Shown here in pieces: positions 18,423 through 27,956 of a stretch of 64,000 bases of DNA. A program made the position numbers and the translations under genes. Numbering within the stretch: position 1 is the first letter of the stretch; every line of letters starts with the position of its first letter. Source of the DNA: Heliobacterium chlorum (GTDB taxonomy: Bacteria; Bacillota; Desulfitobacteriia; Heliobacteriales; Heliobacteriaceae); contig NZ_JACVHF010000009.1 in NCBI RefSeq assembly GCF_014502795.1, forward strand, positions 62,001 through 126,000, read 5' to 3'. The notes beneath the pieces were generated by a model. The model had not been told where the DNA came from. It was given only the letters and a program-made list of their open reading frames with translations, and made no database searches.

Positions 18423-18986
18423 TTATTTAGACAACTGACACCAGATGTTGAAATGGACCTCCTGTGGTTCTTCTACCTCCGAATCAGCTTTTAACAGATA
18501 ACTGTCTTCCAAGGATACTTCGGCGATCTGTCCGATTTGGTTGAGGCTGTCCATAAATTCGCCTACCGCCTTCATGTCAACGCTTTTCCCGCTTATGGAC
18601 AAAGATCCGCTTTTCGCTAGGTCGCATGCCTCGACAGCTTCGAAGGTGATCTTCTCCGAAGCCATCGCCCCGATCCGTTGAAGCAAATCGGTGATCTCCC
18701 ACCTCTCCTTCCCCAGCACAGTAGCCAACCGGGCTGCTTCTCGTTGCGACTCTTGGTCCATTCCCCCAACCGGTTCATCGTGAATCTGTCCTTGTAAATC
18801 AGCTATCTTTTGCTCCATTGCGCTCACTTGTCTTTGCAAGAAGAATAATCCGTATTCAGAGAGACCGTAGACCAAACAAGGCAACAATAAAACTGCTAGA
18901 ATTCTCAGAAGTAGCTGTCGTAGAAAAGATTTTCGTTCTAAGCGAAGTTCCAATGGCAAAAGATTGATTTCATTCATCGATTCCAC
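18423..18986 (-). CDS. pilN: PilN-like platform protein
   Basis: 187 residues; starts NEINLLPLELRLERKSF, the conserved PilN tail that binds PilM (INLLP). A membrane segment follows near residues 24-45, then a coiled coil and a C-terminal ferredoxin-like domain. The start is GTG at 18986 or ATG three codons later, the latter better placed from GGTGGG. Confidence 0.8.
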   Translation of the reverse strand: MESMNEINLLPLELRLERKSFLRQLLLRILAVLLLPCLVYGLSEYGLFFLQRQVSAMEQKIADLQGQIHDEPVGGMDQESQREAARLATVLGKERWEITDLLQRIGAMASEKITFEAVEACDLAKSGSLSISGKSVDMKAVGEFMDSLNQIGQIAEVSLEDSYLLKADSEVEEPQEVHFNIWCQLSK

Positions 18987-19010
18987 CCACCTCAGATTCG
19001 GTTCTTCCAG

Positions 19011-19499
19011 TTAGAACCCCTGCGTCGTAGTAACCAGCCTTCCGTCGAGAACCGTGATCGTCATTTGAAGATCGTCGTTACCAATGTTACCGTCTATACT
19101 TTGAGAAGTGATTTTCACGGTAGTGATGGAGGGTCTCGGTGAGGCAGGTTCGTAGGAATAAGGCTTCCCCCAGGGATCGAGCCATGGCGTCGTCGGAGCT
19201 GGATAGGTGCCTTCCAAATCCTTGTCCAGCAGTTTGCTGTTTTTCAAATCTGCCGCCGAAGGCAAGACTCCTTTATCGACAAAATAGGAGCGCACCGCCA
19301 ACTCTACCGTCCGAAGATCATTTAAAGCGGCAGACATCTTGGCCCGGTTCGGCGCTGCGCTGATTTTGGGCGTAAGGACGAGAAAAAGCACAGATAGTAT
19401 GGTCAAAACGAGAAGCAGTTCCAGCAAGGTGAAACCTTGTTCGTTCATCCATTTTCGCTTCATGGGAAGGTTAAAGTGACCATCAAAGGGTCCCCCCAT
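19011..19499 (-). CDS. GspG-like pseudopilin 2
   Basis: 162 residues from an ATG that overlaps the gspF stop (TGATG). A long leader ends KWMNEQG before FTLLELLLVLTILSVLFLVL, with Glu5. The body has PWLDPWGKPYSYEPAS near residue 115, the DPWG-x-x-Y signature of GspG major pseudopilins. Second GspG-like protein of the locus; the other is at 23.2-23.7 kb. Confidence 0.85.
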   Translation of the reverse strand: MGGPFDGHFNLPMKRKWMNEQGFTLLELLLVLTILSVLFLVLTPKISAAPNRAKMSAALNDLRTVELAVRSYFVDKGVLPSAADLKNSKLLDKDLEGTYPAPTTPWLDPWGKPYSYEPASPRPSITTVKITSQSIDGNIGNDDLQMTITVLDGRLVTTTQGF

Positions 19500-20719
19500 C
19501 AAATCTTGCTGATGGCTTCGAACATAGGCAATAACATGGAGACAGCTAAAAAACCGACAACGGTCGCTAGAAAAATTAACAACAGCGGTTCTAAGAGTGC
19601 CATCGTTCGCCCCGTATTGTAATCGACTTCCGTCTCGTAGTAATCGGCCGCTTTCGCCAACAATCCGTCCATATTACCGCTCTCTTCCCCGACAAAAACC
19701 ATCTGGAGCAAAAGAGGCGGAAACAGTCCGGAAATCTGCATCATTTCCGTCATTGTCTGTCCTTTTCGTATCCCCTCTTCGATGAATTGCACCGCTTGCG
19801 CCATCAGTGGATTTCCGGAGACTTGCCGGACGATGTGCAACGATTGCATAAGATGCATCCCATTCGATAAAAGCATGCTCAACATCCGGCTCATACGAGC
19901 GACTACCGTTTGCCGGCGCAATTCACCAATCAGGGGAAGACCGAGAATAAGCTTTTCCGTCTCAACTTCCCATCTAGGATTTTTAGAGGCCTTCCTAAGG
20001 GCGATAAAGGAAGCAACGGGGAGCATCCCCCACAGGAAGCCGTATTTCTTCACCATCTCCACAGTGGCCAAGGTCAACTTGGTCATTTTCGGCAAGGGGA
20101 TCCCGAGACTCATTAGGACTTTTGCGAAGGTAGGGAGTGAGAAGAGAAGGAAAAAAAGAATCGAAGCCAAGGCAAGCACGAAGACCAACAGGGGATATAG
20201 CATAGCCATCCGGACTTTCCGTTCCGTCTCAGATTCTTTGTCATAATAGGCCGCCAGTCTCGATAGAACGCCGTCTAGAACGCCACCGACTTCTCCGGCT
20301 TCGACCATATGTACAAAAAGCTCTGGAAAAAACTTTGGATGTCCTTTCATGGCTGCCGATAGACTTATTCCCTCATGTATCTTTTGCGCCACCTGAAACA
20401 ATGTCTGTTGAAACAACGGATGGTTACCCTGATTGGCCAACAGAATCAACCCGCTATAAAGAGGGACACCCCCATCGATAAGTGTTGATAACTGTCGACA
20501 AAAGAAAGCCATCTGTTTTGAGGTGATTTTTTGTTTCCCACTAAATTTATTGGACAACCACTGCCATAGCTGGCTAATCCTTTGTGATTTCGTGATTCTG
20601 ACGACATAAAAGCCCTGTTTCTGTAGGATGATGGCGGCATCCCGCGTAGTCTCCGCTTCGATGATCCCCTCGAAAAAGAGCCCCTTCGCATCCCATATCC
20701 GATAGGCATATGCAGGCAT
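19499..20719 (-). CDS. GspF/PilC-type platform protein
   Basis: Polytopic membrane protein at the base of the pseudopilus. 406 residues with two repeated GspF domains (about 65-190 and 270-395) and membrane helices near 170-190, 220-240 and 375-400. Repeat signatures are FFCRQLSTLIDGGVPLYSGL and RMLSMLLSNGMHLMQSL, and MVEAGEVGGVLDGVLSRLA and MVFVGEESGNMDGLLAKAA. The ATG has GGGGGGAG upstream. Confidence 0.93.
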   Translation of the reverse strand: MPAYAYRIWDAKGLFFEGIIEAETTRDAAIILQKQGFYVVRITKSQRISQLWQWLSNKFSGKQKITSKQMAFFCRQLSTLIDGGVPLYSGLILLANQGNHPLFQQTLFQVAQKIHEGISLSAAMKGHPKFFPELFVHMVEAGEVGGVLDGVLSRLAAYYDKESETERKVRMAMLYPLLVFVLALASILFFLLFSLPTFAKVLMSLGIPLPKMTKLTLATVEMVKKYGFLWGMLPVASFIALRKASKNPRWEVETEKLILGLPLIGELRRQTVVARMSRMLSMLLSNGMHLMQSLHIVRQVSGNPLMAQAVQFIEEGIRKGQTMTEMMQISGLFPPLLLQMVFVGEESGNMDGLLAKAADYYETEVDYNTGRTMALLEPLLLIFLATVVGFLAVSMLLPMFEAISKI

Positions 20720-20739
20720 ACCATCTCCCCCCGAGGATT

Positions 20740-22062
20740 CTAGTCCTTTGACATGTAGGCTACGCGTATGTATTCCTCTACCGTCGTCTCTCCGGCAAGG
20801 ATTTTGCGAATCGCGGCTATCTGTAGGTTCTCCATCCCCTGGTCAATAGCGGTCTTGCGGATCTCTTCCATATTTGCTTTCGCCATGATCAATTCTCGCA
20901 ATCCAGAGTTGACAGGCATAACCTCCTGGATAATCGTGCGTCCTCGATAGCCCGTGTTATTGCAGCTACTACAGCCTTTACCCTTCGAAAGGGTCGCCTT
21001 GATACCGAATTCCTTACAAAGAAACTCTTCTTCCTCGGAACCTTTTGCCGGTATGTATTCGGTCTTACAGCGGGAGCATATTTTCCTCACCAGACGTTGT
21101 GCGACGACACCCTTGACTGCCGATGCCACCTGAAAAGGCTCTACACCCATATCCAGCAGCCTGCCGATCGCTTCCGCGGCATCACCTGTATGCAACGTAG
21201 AGAAGACGAGATGTCCTGTTATGGCCGCTTGGACTGCGATGCGGGCAGTCTCTCGATCTCGAATTTCACCGATTAAAATGATGTCGGGATCTTGACGTAA
21301 GATAGACCGCAATCCACTGGCAAAGTCCAATCCCGCTTTCGGACATACCTGCACCTGATTAACGCCGGGGAGGACGTATTCGACGGGATCTTCGATAGTG
21401 ACAATGTTCTTTTCTCCCCGATTGAGAGATTTCACCGTAGCATAAAGGGTCGTTGTTTTCCCTGCTCCGGTAGGACCGGTTAGAAGGATCATCCCACCGG
21501 TGTTATGAGTTAAGGTACGGTACTGGGCCATCGCTTCTCTGCAAAAGCCTAGATCTTCCAAACCGAGCTGCATTTGATGTTTATCTAACAAACGAATGGT
21601 GCATTTCTCGCCGTATAAGGTAGGGAGGGTAGAAACACGCAAATCGACAGCCTTGTCTTTCCTGACATATTGAATCCGCCCATCTTGAGGAATCTTCTTT
21701 TTGGCGATATCTAAACCTGCCATGACTTTAATCCGAGAAATTACAGAGGCATGCATGGTCACGGGGAGTTGGAGAACTTCTCGTAGAAGACCGTCTGTGC
21801 GGAAGCGAATCCGAATCGCTTCTTCTTGTGCGTCAATATGAATGTCCGTAGCTCCCTCACTCAGGGCCTGATCGAAAATGCTATTTACCGTATGTACGAC
21901 AGGCTCTTCTACTGCTTCAGTCGCGATTTCATCGGTCCTCTCTGAAAGCTGCGTGACGGTTCGATTCCAGAAGTTTTCCCTTGAAAATTGGGGTTCTTTT
22001 ATCTCACCCTTGATGATGTCCACCGGTAACCGCATGCGAGTAAGCGGAGTGACAAACGACAT
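20740..22062 (-). CDS. GspE/PilB-type assembly ATPase
   Basis: Hexameric cytoplasmic ATPase that drives pseudopilus assembly. 440 residues: Walker A GPTGAGKTTTLYATV near 200, Asp box and Walker B DPDIILIGEIRDRETA near 260, His box GHLVFSTLHTGDAAEA near 290, and the zinc site CSRC...CSSC near 340-375. It lacks the N-terminal MshEN domain present in the second-locus PilB, so it is shorter. It has its own leader after a strong terminator. Confidence 0.94.
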   Translation of the reverse strand: MSFVTPLTRMRLPVDIIKGEIKEPQFSRENFWNRTVTQLSERTDEIATEAVEEPVVHTVNSIFDQALSEGATDIHIDAQEEAIRIRFRTDGLLREVLQLPVTMHASVISRIKVMAGLDIAKKKIPQDGRIQYVRKDKAVDLRVSTLPTLYGEKCTIRLLDKHQMQLGLEDLGFCREAMAQYRTLTHNTGGMILLTGPTGAGKTTTLYATVKSLNRGEKNIVTIEDPVEYVLPGVNQVQVCPKAGLDFASGLRSILRQDPDIILIGEIRDRETARIAVQAAITGHLVFSTLHTGDAAEAIGRLLDMGVEPFQVASAVKGVVAQRLVRKICSRCKTEYIPAKGSEEEEFLCKEFGIKATLSKGKGCSSCNNTGYRGRTIIQEVMPVNSGLRELIMAKANMEEIRKTAIDQGMENLQIAAIRKILAGETTVEEYIRVAYMSKD

Positions 22063-22164
22063 AATTCACCCACCTCTCCTATATTACCTGGAATTTTATT
22101 ACATTTTTCTTTCTTCTACGCACTTTCTAGAAATCCTCTAATTTCTGGTAATTTTTTATCTTTC

Positions 22165-22210
22165 CTAAAAAAATACGCTTCCTTTCGGCATGTTTTCCGA
22201 AAGGAAGCGT
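22165..22210 (-). terminator. Strong terminator after pilM of the first locus
   Basis: A perfect 14-bp stem, ACGCTTCCTTTCGG (22175-22188) with CCGAAAGGAAGCGT (22197-22210), followed on the minus strand by ATTTTTTTA. It sits between pilM and gspE, splitting the locus into two transcripts. Confidence 0.9.
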
Positions 22211-22240
22211 TCATCCTTCTGATTTCTTATCCCCAATGGG

Positions 22241-23200
22241 CTACGAATGTTTCATTTCACGCATGGCTAAACCTAGGGCGATCGACATATCGGAGGTTAA
22301 CCGGTCTATCCCATTTGGTCGGACCGGCAAAGTCAGCTTCGATAATCTCAAGGGGATGGAGGGAAAAGGAACAGCCCTCGATAGGCAGTCTTGGATGTAT
22401 TCGGTGATTGCCGGCGAGCCGTTTAAATAGAGGCGGTTAAAAGAATAATCATGAGATTGACTTATGTACGATTGGATGATGGAATTTACATTTTTCACGA
22501 AAGTATTTATCGCTTCTTCCGGACTATCTGCCCAATGGATGGTCCCTATCGACAAATACCGAAGGAAGCGAATTTTTGATTCCTTAATGATTCCCACCAA
22601 GGTACCCTTGTATCCGATATCCAGAAAACTATAGCTCTGTGCATCCGTCTCTATCAGGTGGTTTAGAAGTCTACCTAATGCTGTACAAGATGTTTCCACG
22701 GCTTGCACCTGAAAACCTAACTCGGTCAAAACGTCATAAACGGTCAGTACTTCCTTTTTCGGTAAAGCGATGAGCACTAAGGGTACCGTTTTTTCCGATC
22801 TATTCCCGCTGCTTGCGATCACATAATCATAGACATAATCTGTCACCGGTTGCGGTAAGTATTTCTCAACTTCCCACCGTAAGGCCGAGCGCAACTCCTG
22901 CTCGGCAATGTTCGGCATTCGTATATGACGGAGTAGAAGATGATCAGACCGAAAACTGACGACGACCCGCTTACCCTTCCCATCGTTCTCTAGAAAACAT
23001 TCCTGCAAGAGTGCCCTATCTATCTCCAGTCTTCGCTTTTCCTCTCCTCGCACTTCTGGTGGAACTGTTTTTTGAATCGCTCTCGTGATTTCGCAACGAT
23101 TCTCCCGGTAGGTTAGCTCGACCAGACGAATCCCCGTTCGCCCCATGTCTAAACCGAGTATTTGCTTTGGACGTTTCATGATTCTGTACATGGCGATCAA
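22241..23200 (-). CDS. pilM: PilM-like actin-fold platform protein
   Basis: Cytoplasmic actin-like protein that binds the PilN tail. 319 residues; ILGLDMGRTGIRLVELTY near the start is the phosphate-1 region, LRSALRWEVEKYLPQPVTDY near 90 is typical, and YSFLDIGYKGTLVGIIKESK near 190 is the second nucleotide loop. The first possible codon is a TTG overlapping the pseudopilin stop (TTGA); ATGs at codons 4 and 8 are alternatives. Confidence 0.85.
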   Translation of the reverse strand: MIAMYRIMKRPKQILGLDMGRTGIRLVELTYRENRCEITRAIQKTVPPEVRGEEKRRLEIDRALLQECFLENDGKGKRVVVSFRSDHLLLRHIRMPNIAEQELRSALRWEVEKYLPQPVTDYVYDYVIASSGNRSEKTVPLVLIALPKKEVLTVYDVLTELGFQVQAVETSCTALGRLLNHLIETDAQSYSFLDIGYKGTLVGIIKESKIRFLRYLSIGTIHWADSPEEAINTFVKNVNSIIQSYISQSHDYSFNRLYLNGSPAITEYIQDCLSRAVPFPSIPLRLSKLTLPVRPNGIDRLTSDMSIALGLAMREMKHS

Positions 23201-23664
23201 GGCAAATTCGTATAGGTGGTCTCAAGCAAACCGTTTGCGTTCTTTGCGATCGTCATCGTAATATCATCCGTATCTGAAGTACCGGTCGTTCCGTTCGGGC
23301 CATAAGAAGTGATTTTTACCTTGCCTGCCTCTCCTTCATAGGTGTATTTATGTTCCCAAGGATCGAGCGTGCTGACGGGTGACTTATCGATGTACTTCCC
23401 CGTAACCAAAAGGGATGATGTATCTTTTTCCTCGTCTGTAGAAGGAAACTTGCTTTTTTCCATGTAATACTGCCTTAAAGCAGTTTCAAAGGCGCGAAAG
23501 TCATTTTTGACTCCCGACAGCTTTGCTTTTTCAGTAGCTTGACCCAGCCTTGGGACGATAACCGCAAATAAAATACTGATGATGGCTAATACCAGGAGCA
23601 GTTCGACGAGAGTAAATCCCTGCGAGTTCATTCGAGGCGCTCTACGAAAAAAAGACCGCTGCAT
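23197..23664 (-). CDS. GspG-like pseudopilin 1
   Basis: 155 residues from the ATG at 23664 (AGGAGG 8 bases upstream). A basic leader ending RMNSQG precedes FTLVELLLVLAIISILFAVI with Glu5. The GspG signature appears as STLDPWEHKYTYEGEAG near residue 95. First gene of the locus, so possibly the major subunit. The acidic end (SDTDDITMTIAK) resembles the other GspG-like protein (GNDDLQMTITV), so the two are probably duplicates. Confidence 0.88.
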   Translation of the reverse strand: MQRSFFRRAPRMNSQGFTLVELLLVLAIISILFAVIVPRLGQATEKAKLSGVKNDFRAFETALRQYYMEKSKFPSTDEEKDTSSLLVTGKYIDKSPVSTLDPWEHKYTYEGEAGKVKITSYGPNGTTGTSDTDDITMTIAKNANGLLETTYTNLP

Positions 23665-23723
23665 CGACACTCCCTCCTAACGTCTGAAAATAACAGGGGC
23701 CGTCATCTTCCTTCTTCGATTAA

Positions 23724-23752
23724 ATATTAACTTCAAAGTACATATTTGTAAA
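23724..23752 (-). promoter_or_regulatory. Possible sigma-A promoter of the first pilus-like locus
   Basis: On the minus strand TTTACA (23752-23747), a 17-base spacer and TAATAT (23729-23724) lie about 60 bases before the first pseudopilin gene, in AT-rich DNA. Confidence 0.35.
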
Positions 23753-23828
23753 TATTCGACAAAAGTTTTTTTGGGAAATACAGCGTTCCTAATCCGTTAG
23801 GTCATCGCCAATGGTCAAAAAATTTCAC

Positions 23829-23860
23829 AAAAAAATAGCCTGCTCTCTGGCAGGCTATTT
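23829..23860 (-). terminator. Terminator of the aro operon
   Basis: AAATAGCCTGC (23833-23843) pairs with GCAGGCTATTT (23850-23860), a perfect 11-bp stem with a 6-base loop followed on the minus strand by TTTT. It begins about 15 bases after the aroB stop. Confidence 0.9.
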
Positions 23861-23875
23861 CAATTTATATCGATT

Positions 23876-25000
23876 TCAAGTTGTCAGGATCTCAATCGTC
23901 TCCAAGGCAAGTGAGAGCGAAACCTCCGAGGTAATGCAATACTCACCGATCGAAGTGGGTACCACAAAGACCACGCCGGAGTCGGTGTTTTTCTTGTCCA
24001 TCATCAAGGCTTCTTTCCACTTCTCCGCCGCAAAATCAGGGAACCTTGTCGGCAGTCCCGCTGCCTCGACGAGCTTTCTCACTCTCTCCGTCGTATCCGG
24101 CGAAAGGCCGGTCACTTTCTCAGCCAGTTTGCAGGCACCGATGAGACCAACTGCCACCGCCTCGCCATGCTTGTAACCTTTATATTCCGTCAACGTTTCT
24201 ATGGCATGGCCGAAAGTATGGCCTAAGTTTAAGATCGCCCGGAGGCCTAACTCCCGCTCATCAGCGGCTACCACTTTCGCCTTAACTCGGCAGCAGGCAG
24301 CGATGACATGGCGCAGTGCATCGGCCTCCTGATTGACGACGGCCTGAGCCTCTTTCTCAAGGTAGGCAAAGAGATCCTTATCTCCTAGGATGGCCGTTTT
24401 CAATACTTCGCCGTAACCGGCGGCCACTTCCCGTTTCGGAAGGGTGGACAAGGTGTTCGTGTCGATGATGACGATTTTCGGTTGGTAGAAGGCGCCGATC
24501 ATGTTTTTCCCGTGCCGGTGGTTTACAGCCACTTTGCCGCCGACGCTGGAGTCTACTTGGGCAAGAAGGGTTGTCGGTACCTGAACAAAATCGATCCCCC
24601 GCATGTAGGTCGCTGCCAGATACCCGGCCACATCACCAGCGATGCCTCCGCCTAAAGCCACAATGGCTGATGAACGGTTCAGCTTGGCCTCTACACAAGC
24701 ATCATACAGTTTCGATAAGGTTTCCAGGTTTTTATATTCTTCACCGTCGGCCATCTCTGCCGTTGCCACCGTATATCCGGCGGCGATTAACGAGCGGCGC
24801 AGTTTTTCTCCCCAGAGTCGATTGACCACTTCGTTCGTCACGATCAATATCTTTTTCCCGGAAAGCCGCCCGGCCAGCAGCTCGCCGGCCTGGTCGATCA
24901 TGCCGGGGCCGATTTCGATGGGGTACGTACGGTCATCCAGTTCGACCATCACGGTCGTCCGCGCTATCGGCGGGTTTTCTGTCGTAGGAGCTTTCGTCAA
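23876..25000 (-). CDS. aroB: 3-dehydroquinate synthase
   Basis: Converts DAHP to 3-dehydroquinate with NAD and a metal ion. 374 residues. Visible are the NAD-binding GGGIAGDVAGYLAATYMRGI near 112, PTTLLAQVDSSVGGKVAVNH near 142, and metal ligands in RAILNLGHTFGHAIE near 262 and KHGEAVAVGLIGA. The start is TTG at 25000, inside the end of aroK, because GAGGAGG stands about 9 bases before it; a later ATG has no ribosome site. Last gene of aroE-C-K-B. Confidence 0.96.
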   Translation of the reverse strand: MTKAPTTENPPIARTTVMVELDDRTYPIEIGPGMIDQAGELLAGRLSGKKILIVTNEVVNRLWGEKLRRSLIAAGYTVATAEMADGEEYKNLETLSKLYDACVEAKLNRSSAIVALGGGIAGDVAGYLAATYMRGIDFVQVPTTLLAQVDSSVGGKVAVNHRHGKNMIGAFYQPKIVIIDTNTLSTLPKREVAAGYGEVLKTAILGDKDLFAYLEKEAQAVVNQEADALRHVIAACCRVKAKVVAADERELGLRAILNLGHTFGHAIETLTEYKGYKHGEAVAVGLIGACKLAEKVTGLSPDTTERVRKLVEAAGLPTRFPDFAAEKWKEALMMDKKNTDSGVVFVVPTSIGEYCITSEVSLSLALETIEILTT

Positions 25001-25577
25001 TTACCTTTCCCTCCTCGGTCTCTTCCGGCAGGGGACGCCAGTCCTCGCCTTCCCGCCGGTTCAGGAAGTCCAGGATGTATTCTACGATCTCCGGTACGGT
25101 CCGTTCCGATGTATCCACATCCAAATCGGCGCAGCCGTAGTAGGGCTCGCGGACGGCCATCATGCCTTCGATGTCTTCTGGGGAAATGTCTTTTTTGATC
25201 AAAGGTCGATGGGTTCGCCGGGCTACACGGGACCAGATCACTTCCGGGCGGGCGCTGAGCCGGATGAGTATCCCTGTCGAGCCTAAGGCGTCTATGTTCG
25301 CCCGATTCAAGACGATCCCGCCGCCCGTGGAGACGATAGCCCGCTCCATGGCCGCTACTTTCTGGGCTACGAGGGACTCTTCCGAGCGAAAGCGCACCTC
25401 ACCGAAGCGATCGAAGATCTGGGGGATCGTCAGCCCGGTCACCCGCTCGACCTCTGCGTCCGTATCCAAGTAAGCATAGCGGAGCCGAGCAGCCAGTTTC
25501 TTGCCTACGGTGGATTTTCCCGTTCCCATGAAGCCAATGAGGACGATATTATGTTTTTTTTCCCTGTTGTCGTTCAT
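24933..25577 (-). CDS. aroK: Shikimate kinase
   Basis: Phosphorylates shikimate. 214 residues, about 40 longer than usual because of an acidic, charged C-terminal tail that overlaps aroB by 68 bases. Walker A GFMGTGKSTVG is near residue 16, the shikimate-binding DTDAEVERVTG near 38, and STGGGIVLNRANIDAL near 83. The tail has no recognisable domain. Confidence 0.94.
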   Translation of the reverse strand: MNDNREKKHNIVLIGFMGTGKSTVGKKLAARLRYAYLDTDAEVERVTGLTIPQIFDRFGEVRFRSEESLVAQKVAAMERAIVSTGGGIVLNRANIDALGSTGILIRLSARPEVIWSRVARRTHRPLIKKDISPEDIEGMMAVREPYYGCADLDVDTSERTVPEIVEYILDFLNRREGEDWRPLPEETEEGKVIDESSYDRKPADSADDRDGRTG

Positions 25578-25590
25578 ATTTTTCCCCGCC

Positions 25591-26778
25591 TTAAAAGCGT
25601 TCGGCCTGCTCTCGCATAGCGGCTACACGGGTTTTGACCTGTTCGAGCGTGTCTCCGCCCGTCGTCTCTAGGAGGCTGTCGGCGATCGTCAAGGCCAGTA
25701 CAGCTTCGGCAACGACGGCCGCTGCCGGCACGGCACAGACGTCGGAACGTTCCACCGTCGCTTCCACAGCCTGATGGGTGTCAATATCGACAGTTTTTAA
25801 GGGGCTGTACAGAGTTGGAATCGGCTTCATGGCGATGCGTACGACGAGAGGTTCGCTGTTGGTGATGCCTCCCTCGATGCCGCCGGCCCGGTTCGTGCTG
25901 TGCCGGTATCCCTCGCCGTCCCGGTAGACGATTTCGTCGTGTACTTTCGAACCGGGCAGATCAGCGGACCGGAAACCGATGCCGATTTCGACGCCTTTGA
26001 TGGCTTGAATCGACATCATGTCACCAGCGATCCGTCCGTCCAGCCGCCGATCACCGTGAACGTGACTGCCAATGCCATAGGGCAACCCGGTGACAGCCAG
26101 TTCGATGACGCCGCCAAGGCTGTCGCCTTTTTCCTTGGCTCGGTCGATGGCTACCATCATCAGCGCTTCAGCCTCGCTGTCAGCACAGCGAACCGGTGAA
26201 TTTTCGGCCCGTTCGGCGATGGTCAACCATTCGCTGTCTGTTCGTTCGCTGCACATTTTCAGTCCGGCGCTGTAGACGCCACCGATGGATAAAACGTGGG
26301 AACAGACTTGAATACCCAACTCAGCCAGAAACCGACGGGCTACGGCCCCGGCAGCTACTTTTGCCGCCGTTTCACGGGCGCTGGATCGTTCTAAAATATT
26401 TCGCATGTCCCGGTGGTTGTATTTGATGGCGCCGGGAAGGTCAGCATGACCCGGTCGGGGGTAGCTGACGCGCCGTTCATTCAGGGTAGCATGAATATGG
26501 GGGGCCATGATCTTCGTCCAGTTTTTCCAATCCCGGTTTTCCACCTGCAGGCAAATGGGGCTGCCCAAGGTAAGACCACCGCGCAGTCCCGATTGGATAG
26601 CCACATGGTCTTTCTCGATCGTCATTCGCCCACCGCGACCATGACCTTTTTGCCGTCTGGCCAGTTCTTTATCGATATCGTCGGCCTCGATGGGCAGTCC
26701 GGCTACCATTCCCTCCATGATCACCGTCAAGGCCGGGCCGTGCGATTCACCGGCTGTAAGGTACCGCAATACTGTCAT
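25591..26778 (-). CDS. aroC: Chorismate synthase
   Basis: Makes chorismate from EPSP using reduced FMN. 395 residues from the ATG at 26778, chosen because the family begins LRYLTAGESHGPALT; the frame opens 18 codons earlier. RRQKGHGRGGRM near residue 46 and RSSARETAAKVAAGAVARRF near 125 are family signatures. RAGGIEGGITNSEPLVVRIA near 300 holds further active-site residues. Followed by aroK after 13 bases. Confidence 0.97.
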   Translation of the reverse strand: MTVLRYLTAGESHGPALTVIMEGMVAGLPIEADDIDKELARRQKGHGRGGRMTIEKDHVAIQSGLRGGLTLGSPICLQVENRDWKNWTKIMAPHIHATLNERRVSYPRPGHADLPGAIKYNHRDMRNILERSSARETAAKVAAGAVARRFLAELGIQVCSHVLSIGGVYSAGLKMCSERTDSEWLTIAERAENSPVRCADSEAEALMMVAIDRAKEKGDSLGGVIELAVTGLPYGIGSHVHGDRRLDGRIAGDMMSIQAIKGVEIGIGFRSADLPGSKVHDEIVYRDGEGYRHSTNRAGGIEGGITNSEPLVVRIAMKPIPTLYSPLKTVDIDTHQAVEATVERSDVCAVPAAAVVAEAVLALTIADSLLETTGGDTLEQVKTRVAAMREQAERF

Positions 26779-26936
26779 CTTCTCTATATCCTTTCTCCGG
26801 TGCGGTAAATTATGGTCAACTTTGATACGCATAAACTGTCAATCTTCGCCTAATTCCACGTCTAGACGAAAAATTCCTGCATCCCTGACCTTTTCCTCTG
26901 CTTACACTTAAATCGTCTACCGTTGAAGTCCTATCG

Positions 26937-27863
26937 TTACGTCATTTTCGCTTTTAGTACCTGCTGCATCACTTCTGCCGGCGCTTCTCGGCCCGTCCAA
27001 AGTTCGAAAGCCCGCACCCCTTGATACAGGAGCATGGGTAACCCATTTTGGCCTTGCAGACCTCGCTCCCGACCGGCTTTAAGCAATATTGTGTCCACAG
27101 GGTTGTAAACGAGGTCGGCGATAAAGGGACTTCCCGTGAGCCACTTCTCTATCGTGATGGAATAAGGCTCAATCCGGCCGCCCTTCACCATCCCTAATGA
27201 GGTGGCGTTGATCAGCAGGTCCGCTTCTTTGAGGTGACGTTGCAGTTCTTCGGCCTCCCAAGGGCAGACATTGAAGTCTATACTCTGCGAAGGGACTCCC
27301 CCACCGGAAATGTTGCCGATGGACGCTTCGACGACATTCAAAAGGGCCTCTGCTTTTTCAGTGGAACGATTCACGACGGTGAGACGACGAAGGCCAGCAT
27401 CGACTAAGGCGAAAATGACGGCCCGTGCCGCTCCGCCCGCACCGAGGACGACGGCCGATTTGCCAGTGACAGTGACGCCCTCTTCAGCAAGTCCCCGCAT
27501 AAATCCGATGCCGTCCGTGTTGTAACCGATTCTTTTTCCCTCTTCTGTGAAGACAATCGTATTGACAGCACCCAGGCGCTGTGCCACCGGATCGATGGCG
27601 TCAAGATGTTCCATGACCGCTTCTTTATGGGGAACAGTGACGTTAGCACCGCGAAAGCCAAGAGCCGCCAAACCGCGAATCGCTTCTCCCAATTTTTCCG
27701 GGGGGACAGCAAAAGCTCCGTAGCGCCAGTTCATCGCCAGGTGGGAAAAGGCAGCGTTGTGCATAGCCGGGGAAAAGGAATGTTTTACAGGATAGCCAAG
27801 CAAAGCTACCCATTCTGTGGCTCCGTCGATCGTCCCGGTCGGAACAACATTCATCCGATTCAC
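26937..27863 (-). CDS. aroE: Shikimate dehydrogenase
   Basis: NADPH-dependent reduction of 3-dehydroshikimate. 308 residues: substrate residues in YPVKHSFSPAMHNAAF near 24 and the catalytic lysine in NVTVPHKEAVMEHL near 78, then a Rossmann motif VLGAGGAARAVIFAL near 140. Starts at GTG 27863 or ATG 27854; GAGGTGA favours the ATG. First gene of the aro group, about 160 bases before aroC. Confidence 0.95.
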   Translation of the reverse strand: MNRMNVVPTGTIDGATEWVALLGYPVKHSFSPAMHNAAFSHLAMNWRYGAFAVPPEKLGEAIRGLAALGFRGANVTVPHKEAVMEHLDAIDPVAQRLGAVNTIVFTEEGKRIGYNTDGIGFMRGLAEEGVTVTGKSAVVLGAGGAARAVIFALVDAGLRRLTVVNRSTEKAEALLNVVEASIGNISGGGVPSQSIDFNVCPWEAEELQRHLKEADLLINATSLGMVKGGRIEPYSITIEKWLTGSPFIADLVYNPVDTILLKAGRERGLQGQNGLPMLLYQGVRAFELWTGREAPAEVMQQVLKAKMT

Positions 27864-27956
27864 CTCAATTTTTACTCGCCTTAAGGTTGGAATGCAAAGT
27901 AACGGGGAATACTAGTTTTTAGCTGTAAGATTAGCCTGTAAAGGAGGTTTTCCTCG

